Assembly (NCBI GenBank): GCA_902767455.1
Contig: CACXHH010000232.1
Span: 1 to 7,887 of the forward strand
DNA: 7,887 nt
Direction of reading: 5' to 3'
From: an uncultured Eubacteriales bacterium
GTDB taxonomy: Bacteria; Bacillota; Clostridia; Christensenellales; Borkfalkiaceae
Shown: in pieces, positions 4,483-7,887 of the stretch
How the letters are laid out: the number at the start of each line of letters is the position of its first letter
Position numbering within the stretch: the first letter of the stretch is position 1
Translations under genes and position numbers: made by a program
Notes under the pieces: generated by a model
Database searches by the model: none
The model's input: the letters and a program-made list of their open reading frames with translations, nothing else
What the model was told of the DNA's origin: nothing

Positions 4483-5910
4483 ATGTCTTCGCAAAACGTC
4501 GAAGCCGCGAAGGGCGGTTTCAGGCTCAATTACAAGCGTACCTTTATCATAGGTTTCGCGTTCTTCGGAATACTGCTTTTATGGCAGGTATACGACTTAT
4601 GGTGTCCGCCGTTTTTGACGGAATTATTCAAAAAAGCCTTTTCCATAACCGACGAAAAGCAAGTTCAATATCTTGTCGGTATAATGATGGCGATAGATAA
4701 CCTTGCCGCGCTCATACTTCTGCCCATCTTCGGAAAGCTTTCCGACAGAACGCACACCAAAATAGGCAAGCGCATGCCCTACATACTCGTAGGAACTTTC
4801 GTCTGCGCGGTTGCGTTCCCGTTCATACCGCTTTTCTTCCACTACAACAACGTAGCGGGCACGATAATCATGATGGCGATAGTCGTTCTGTTTGCCATGA
4901 TGTACCGAAACCCCGCCGTAGCGCTCATGCCAGACATGACGCCCAAGCCTTTAAGAAGCAAAGCAAACGGCATAATCAACATTATGGGCTATATCGGCGG
5001 CGCGTTCGCGACCGTCGTCGGAATGGTCTTCGTTCTCTCGCAGTATCTCGGCACGCAGGCGGGCTCCGAAACGAAATGGGCTTACGGCAACGTGTGGGCG
5101 GTCGAACTTCCGTTCATAATAGCTTCCGTTCTCATGGTCGTTTCGGCGATAGTGCTTTTCTTCAGCATCAACGAAAACAAGGTCGCCGAAGAAGTCAAGG
5201 ACGATATGGCTCGCGCCGAAGAGGTCAGCGAAGCCGCCGACAAGATCTCCGTCGACGACGAAGCGCCCATGACCAAAGCCAACAAGATAATGCTCTTCCT
5301 TATTCTCGGCGCGGAATTTTTCTGGTTCATGGCGGATAACGGGGTTTCCACCTTCCTTAACAACTATATCATCTACGGTCTTAACGGAAGCAGCGCGTCA
5401 ACGTCGCTTCTCACCATAATCGGCGGCGTAGGCTCGGTCGTAGGTTTTGTTTTCGGCGGAACGATCGCCGAAAAGATAAGCCGTAAATACACCGTTATCG
5501 CAGGGCTTGCTCTCACGCTTTTAAGCTATGCGGTTTGGATACTTCTCACGTTCACCGTCGGTTTTACGGGCGGAAAGCTCCCCATGTGGCTGCTCGTGCT
5601 GTGGTTCGTAAAAGGCTTCGGCATGTCGCTCGTTCACGTCAATTCGTACCCGATGGTCGTAGAACTTTGTTCGAGCAAGAAGATAGGCGCCTTCACCGGC
5701 TACTACTACGCTTCTTCCATGGCGGCGCAGACGATAACCCCCGTCCTTCTCGGAACGCTACTTCTCGTTCCCGATTTCGACTGGTTCCTGCTCCCCATCT
5801 ACGCCGGGATATGTATTGCCGCGGCGTTAGTCGTGTTTACCTTCGTCAAGAACGCCGCCAACAAGAAAACGGAGTTCAAGAAAGGGCTCGAAGCGCTCGA
5901 CAACGATTGA
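4483..5910 (+). CDS. MFS sugar transporter, SLC45/GPH-like (sugar:cation symporter)
   Basis: This 475-residue integral membrane protein has about 12 hydrophobic segments in two halves. The cytoplasmic loop between TM2 and TM3 carries the MFS motif GKLSDRTHTKIGKRMPYI (84-101). The TM4-5 region contains YRNPAVALMPDMTPKPLRSK (141-160), a pattern typical of SLC45-like sucrose/maltoside transporters and related GPH symporters. An acidic, soluble central loop (about 230-267) separates the halves, and a short charged C-terminus follows TM12. The family moves glycosides with H+ or Na+ across the cytoplasmic membrane; the sugar cannot be named, and no glycosidase gene is adjacent. A strong Shine-Dalgarno fixes the start. 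The gene is a single-gene transcription unit with its own promoter and terminator. An upstream ATG at 4476 is in another frame and short. Confidence 0.9.
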   Translation: MSSQNVEAAKGGFRLNYKRTFIIGFAFFGILLLWQVYDLWCPPFLTELFKKAFSITDEKQVQYLVGIMMAIDNLAALILLPIFGKLSDRTHTKIGKRMPYILVGTFVCAVAFPFIPLFFHYNNVAGTIIMMAIVVLFAMMYRNPAVALMPDMTPKPLRSKANGIINIMGYIGGAFATVVGMVFVLSQYLGTQAGSETKWAYGNVWAVELPFIIASVLMVVSAIVLFFSINENKVAEEVKDDMARAEEVSEAADKISVDDEAPMTKANKIMLFLILGAEFFWFMADNGVSTFLNNYIIYGLNGSSASTSLLTIIGGVGSVVGFVFGGTIAEKISRKYTVIAGLALTLLSYAVWILLTFTVGFTGGKLPMWLLVLWFVKGFGMSLVHVNSYPMVVELCSSKKIGAFTGYYYASSMAAQTITPVLLGTLLLVPDFDWFLLPIYAGICIAAALVVFTFVKNAANKKTEFKKGLEALDND

Positions 5911-5929
5911 TTTTTCGTTTTAAGATTTT

Positions 5930-5963
5930 GCGGACGCAAGGTTATCTTGCGTCCGCTTTTTTT
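5930..5963 (+). terminator. Rho-independent terminator of the transporter gene
   Basis: A perfect 11-bp stem is formed by GCGGACGCAAG (5930-5940) and CTTGCGTCCGC (5946-5956) with loop GTTAT, followed by seven T. It starts 19 bp after the stop codon. Confidence 0.96.
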
Positions 5964-5978
5964 CTTCCCTTTTTTCCG

Positions 5979-6023
5979 CTTTTAGCGGTCGTTATGCACG
6001 ATAATAGACAATTACGCTAAAAG
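5979..6023. promoter_or_regulatory. Inverted repeat upstream of the acyltransferase promoter
   Basis: CTTTTAGCG (5979-5987) and CGCTAAAAG (6015-6023) form a perfect 9-bp dyad with a 27-bp centre, ending two bases before the -35 box. The centre holds a smaller dyad, TTAT-GCACG-ATAA. A separate CCGCT/AGCGG hairpin (5976-5988) overlaps the left arm. It is a candidate regulator site; no partner is identified. Confidence 0.35.
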
Positions 6024-6025
6024 TG

Positions 6026-6054
6026 TTGACTAATTTAAGTAAATTTGATACAAT
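6026..6054 (+). promoter_or_regulatory. Promoter of the acyltransferase gene
   Basis: TTGACT (6026-6031), a 17-bp spacer and TACAAT (6049-6054) are present, with TGA before the -10 as an extended -10. The expected start is near 6061, leaving a 5' leader of about 68 nt in which I see no riboswitch. Confidence 0.82.
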
Positions 6055-6128
6055 TAACGGGTAATCGTCGCATGTTGGCAGAAGATTCTTGCAAAATATC
6101 CGCGCGGCGTTGCTTAAGAGGAATTACT

Positions 6129-7439
6129 ATGGCGAAAATCGATATCAGGGGCGAACTCGAACACAGGAAATACCGCGTCACCAACAAAGTGTTTTATTTC
6201 GTGTATAAATTTTTGATGGGCTTCCCCGCGCTCAAATACAACGCGCACTACGACCGCGTTTACGACGTGAGAAAGTTCAAGGGCCCGTGCTTCGTTATCT
6301 TCAATCACTTGTCGCGTATCGACCACATGTACGTCATGCGCGCGTGCTATCCGAAAAGGCTGAACATGCTCGCGGGGTACAGCGAATTTTTCCGTTCGCA
6401 TCTTCATTTTTTATTCAAGCTCAATAACGTTCTTCCCAAAAAGAACTACTCGCGAGATATAACGGGGACAAAGGCGATAATGTCCATCATCAAGCAGGGC
6501 GGAAGCGTTACGTTTGCTCCCGAAGGGCTTGCCACCAACGACGGGCAGAATAAACCTATCGTCCCGGGGACGGGCGGAATGCTCAAAAAAATAGGCGTAC
6601 CCGTATTCTTTTGCGAACTGCGCGGGCAGTATCTTCAGAACACGAAAGTCTGCCTTGACGTGAGAACGGGCGCGACTTACGCCACGACCAAACTTCTCTT
6701 TTCGGCGGCAGACCTTAAAAACCTTTCCGTCGAAGAGATCGACGCCAAGATAAACGAAGCTTTCCGTCACGACGAGTACGCCTGGCAGAAAGAAAAGCAT
6801 ATCAAGTGGAAGATGCACGGCAACGCCGCCAAGCGCCTTGAAGACCTTCTCTACCGCTGCCCCGAGTGCAAGACTTATTTTTCCACCGTCGGGAGCGGCG
6901 ACAAACTCACCTGCAAGCATTGCGGATTCACCGTGACTATCGACGACTATTACGACCTTCACGCGGAAGGCGGCAAAACGCTTCCCTTTGAAACGCATAC
7001 CGACTGGGTAAACTGGCAACGTATGGAAATAATCAAAGAGATACGTAAGGATCCCGAATATTCTTATAGCGAAAGAGTGCGCATCGGCAGGCTGCCAAAC
7101 GACCGTTATCTTAAAGGCCTTAAAACGTCCGACATAGTCGGGGAAGGCAGGCTTACGATTGACCATACGGGCATGCACTACCGCGACGATAAGGACGACG
7201 CACTCAACTTCGATCTCGGCTACGATAAACTTTACACGCTCATTACCGAAGTGGATTCGTCCTACTTTAATTTATATATCGACGGCGAATACACCGATAT
7301 CTTCCCTCTCGAAAACCATTCTTCGCTGATGATAACGGCGCTCGTAGAAGAAATGCACCGTCTGCACGTGAATATTTATAAGAACTTCCCTTGGTACGAT
7401 TATATGTACGAAGGACTCGACGAAACTGAAAAACAGTAA
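6129..7439 (+). CDS. PlsC-type acyltransferase with C-terminal zinc ribbon
   Basis: This 436-residue protein is much longer than a minimal 1-acylglycerol-3-phosphate acyltransferase (about 240). The acyltransferase domain (about 20-200) shows the catalytic HX4D motif NHLSRID (His60, Asp65) and the phosphate-binding block FAPEG (129-133) followed by the conserved PGTGGM-type segment (146-151). The family transfers an acyl chain to glycerol phosphate or lysophosphatidate at the inner membrane face. A four-cysteine zinc ribbon follows: CPEC (Cys244, Cys247) and CKHC (Cys262, Cys265). The C-terminal ~170 residues are unrecognised and rich in Tyr and Asp. The ATG at 6129 was chosen because AAGAGGA at 6116-6122 precedes it. 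An upstream in-frame start would fall inside the -10 box. It is a single-gene unit. The exact acyl acceptor is unknown. Confidence 0.87.
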   Translation: MAKIDIRGELEHRKYRVTNKVFYFVYKFLMGFPALKYNAHYDRVYDVRKFKGPCFVIFNHLSRIDHMYVMRACYPKRLNMLAGYSEFFRSHLHFLFKLNNVLPKKNYSRDITGTKAIMSIIKQGGSVTFAPEGLATNDGQNKPIVPGTGGMLKKIGVPVFFCELRGQYLQNTKVCLDVRTGATYATTKLLFSAADLKNLSVEEIDAKINEAFRHDEYAWQKEKHIKWKMHGNAAKRLEDLLYRCPECKTYFSTVGSGDKLTCKHCGFTVTIDDYYDLHAEGGKTLPFETHTDWVNWQRMEIIKEIRKDPEYSYSERVRIGRLPNDRYLKGLKTSDIVGEGRLTIDHTGMHYRDDKDDALNFDLGYDKLYTLITEVDSSYFNLYIDGEYTDIFPLENHSSLMITALVEEMHRLHVNIYKNFPWYDYMYEGLDETEKQ

Positions 7440-7440
7440 T

Positions 7441-7477
7441 AAAAACGGACTTGCTTTTGATAAGCAAGTCCGTTTTT
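7441..7477. terminator. Rho-independent terminator of the acyltransferase gene
   Basis: A perfect 16-bp stem is formed by arms 7441-7456 and 7462-7477 with loop TTGAT. The left arm begins AAAAA and the right arm ends TTTTT, so it can work in both directions. It starts one base after the stop codon. Confidence 0.93.
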
Positions 7478-7491
7478 GGAAAAATAGGAAT

Positions 7492-7647
7492 AATGACTTT
7501 TGGCTCGGGCGTAGCCCGACATATCCGCACCGCGGATATCCAAAACGTTTCGGGCGGAATTTATTTTCGCCGTCAAGCGTTCCACGACCGACGGAACTAA
7601 CGACTTTTTCGCGACAGCGAAAAAGTGTTAATAAAATCATATAATTA
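7492..7647 (+). repeat. Structured intergenic repeat, long form (copy A)
   Basis: No coding sequence is supported in the 448 bp after the acyltransferase gene; most of it is repeat. Copy A contains a multi-branched module: outer stem TTTTGG/CCAAAA (7498-7503 with 7540-7545) enclosing CGGGC-GTA-GCCCG (7506-7518) and ATATCCGC/GCGGATAT (7521-7528 with 7532-7539). It then has GGCGGAA/TTTCGCC (7553-7559 with 7565-7571) and CTTTTTCGC/GCGAAAAAG (7604-7612 with 7617-7625, loop GACA), extended by TAACG/TGTTA. Its last 51 bases are identical to the end of copy B, 240 bp downstream, and its first 27 bases are identical to 7731-7757. Confidence 0.92.
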
Positions 7648-7683
7648 CGCCGAGAGACGAATTATTTTATAATAAATATTACG
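7648..7683. other. AT-rich spacer between repeat copies
   Basis: This begins with CGCCGAGAGACG, a second, diverged version of the ATTACGCCGA block that starts copy B, 40 bp upstream of the matching block at 7684. It continues as AT-rich sequence with a TATAAT at 7668-7673 but no convincing -35 box. Nothing else is visible. Confidence 0.5.
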
Positions 7684-7887
7684 ATTACGCCGAAAGGCGT
7701 AGCGAGCGTGAGCGAGCAAAATCATATAATAATGACTTTTGGCTCGGGCGTAGCCCGTAATATCCGCAAAGCGGATATCCAAAACGTCTCGAGCGGGAAT
7801 TTACTTTCCGCGTTAAACGGCTCCGACCCCTAAGCGCTAACGACTTTTTCGCGACAGCGAAAAAGTGTTAATAAAATCATATAATTA
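7684..7887 (+). repeat. Structured intergenic repeat, long form (copy B), running to the window end
   Basis: It starts with ATTACGCCGAAAGGCG, which contains a CGCC-GAAA-GGCG hairpin, followed by a GCGAGCG-T-GAGCGAGC block and the 13-mer AAAATCATATAAT (7718-7730). The multi-branched module is at 7734-7788 (CGGGC/GCCCG at 7745-7757, ATATCCGC/GCGGATAT at 7760-7778, closed by TTTTGG/CCAAAA). GCGGGAA/TTTCCGC follows (7793-7799 with 7805-7811), then CTTTTTCGC/GCGAAAAAG (7844-7852 with 7857-7865). The 13-mer recurs at 7633-7645 and 7873-7885. The last bases match the point where copy A passes into CGCCGAGAG, so a further unit may follow. Confidence 0.92.

Noticed and set aside
6045..6128. N-terminal extension of the acyltransferase from a TTG at 6045
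   Set aside because: That codon lies just before and within the extended -10 element, so it would be upstream of the transcription start. The ATG at 6129 has a ribosome site.
6061..6128. Riboswitch in the acyltransferase leader
   Set aside because: The leader is only about 68 nt, with no recognisable aptamer or strong alternative stem.
6411..7178. 255-residue antisense open frame
   Set aside because: It is a shadow of the acyltransferase gene with no ribosome site or recognisable domain. The same applies to the antisense frames at 2855-3526 and 1915-2361.
7492..7887. CRISPR array
   Set aside because: Repeats are about 240 bp apart, internally structured and only partly identical, without short regular spacers or cas genes.
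1..7887. The repeats as ends of a mobile element carrying 125-7440
   Set aside because: The flanking copies are in the same orientation but diverged and differ in module content. There is no integrase, transposase or target duplication, and the cargo is ordinary chromosomal genes.

Overview
The window looks like chromosomal DNA from a Bacillota (Firmicutes) bacterium, most likely Clostridia-like. The reasons are GGAGG-type ribosome binding sites, textbook sigma-70/sigma-A promoters, U-tailed hairpin terminators, a tRNA with encoded CCA and moderate GC. I cannot place it more finely from sequence alone. Both ends of the window lie in a family of structured non-coding repeats.

Layout: (1) 1-123, a short-form copy of the structured repeat. 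(2) 125-475, minus strand, a small XRE-type repressor-like protein, divergent from the next block across a 265-bp gap that holds promoters and a recurring TTACGAAA motif. (3) 741-2745, a tight plus-strand operon of three genes, each joined by a 4-bp ATGA overlap: low-molecular-weight tyrosine phosphatase, metallophosphoesterase and SAM-methyltransferase-like protein. A PHP-domain metallohydrolase (2840-3877) follows after a 94-bp gap that contains hairpins. (4) 3878-4482, an intergenic region with a hairpin terminator, a leftward tRNA-Arg(CCG) whose 3' end sits inside a 24-bp perfect palindrome, and back-to-back promoters. (5) 4483-5910, a monocistronic SLC45/GPH-like sugar transporter with a perfect-consensus promoter and a strong terminator. 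(6) 6129-7439, a monocistronic PlsC-type acyltransferase carrying a zinc ribbon, with its own promoter and terminator. (7) 7478-7887, two near-tandem long-form copies of the structured repeat, apparently continuing beyond the window.

The protein-coding part is ordinary housekeeping or accessory metabolism: signalling phosphatases, sugar uptake and phospholipid synthesis. The most unusual content is non-coding. The repeat family folds into several hairpins plus a multi-branched unit, and the copies differ by compensatory changes that keep the stems paired. The second unusual item is the tRNA-Arg 3' end, which is mirrored by an inverted partial copy. No CRISPR array, transposase, integrase or phage gene is visible.
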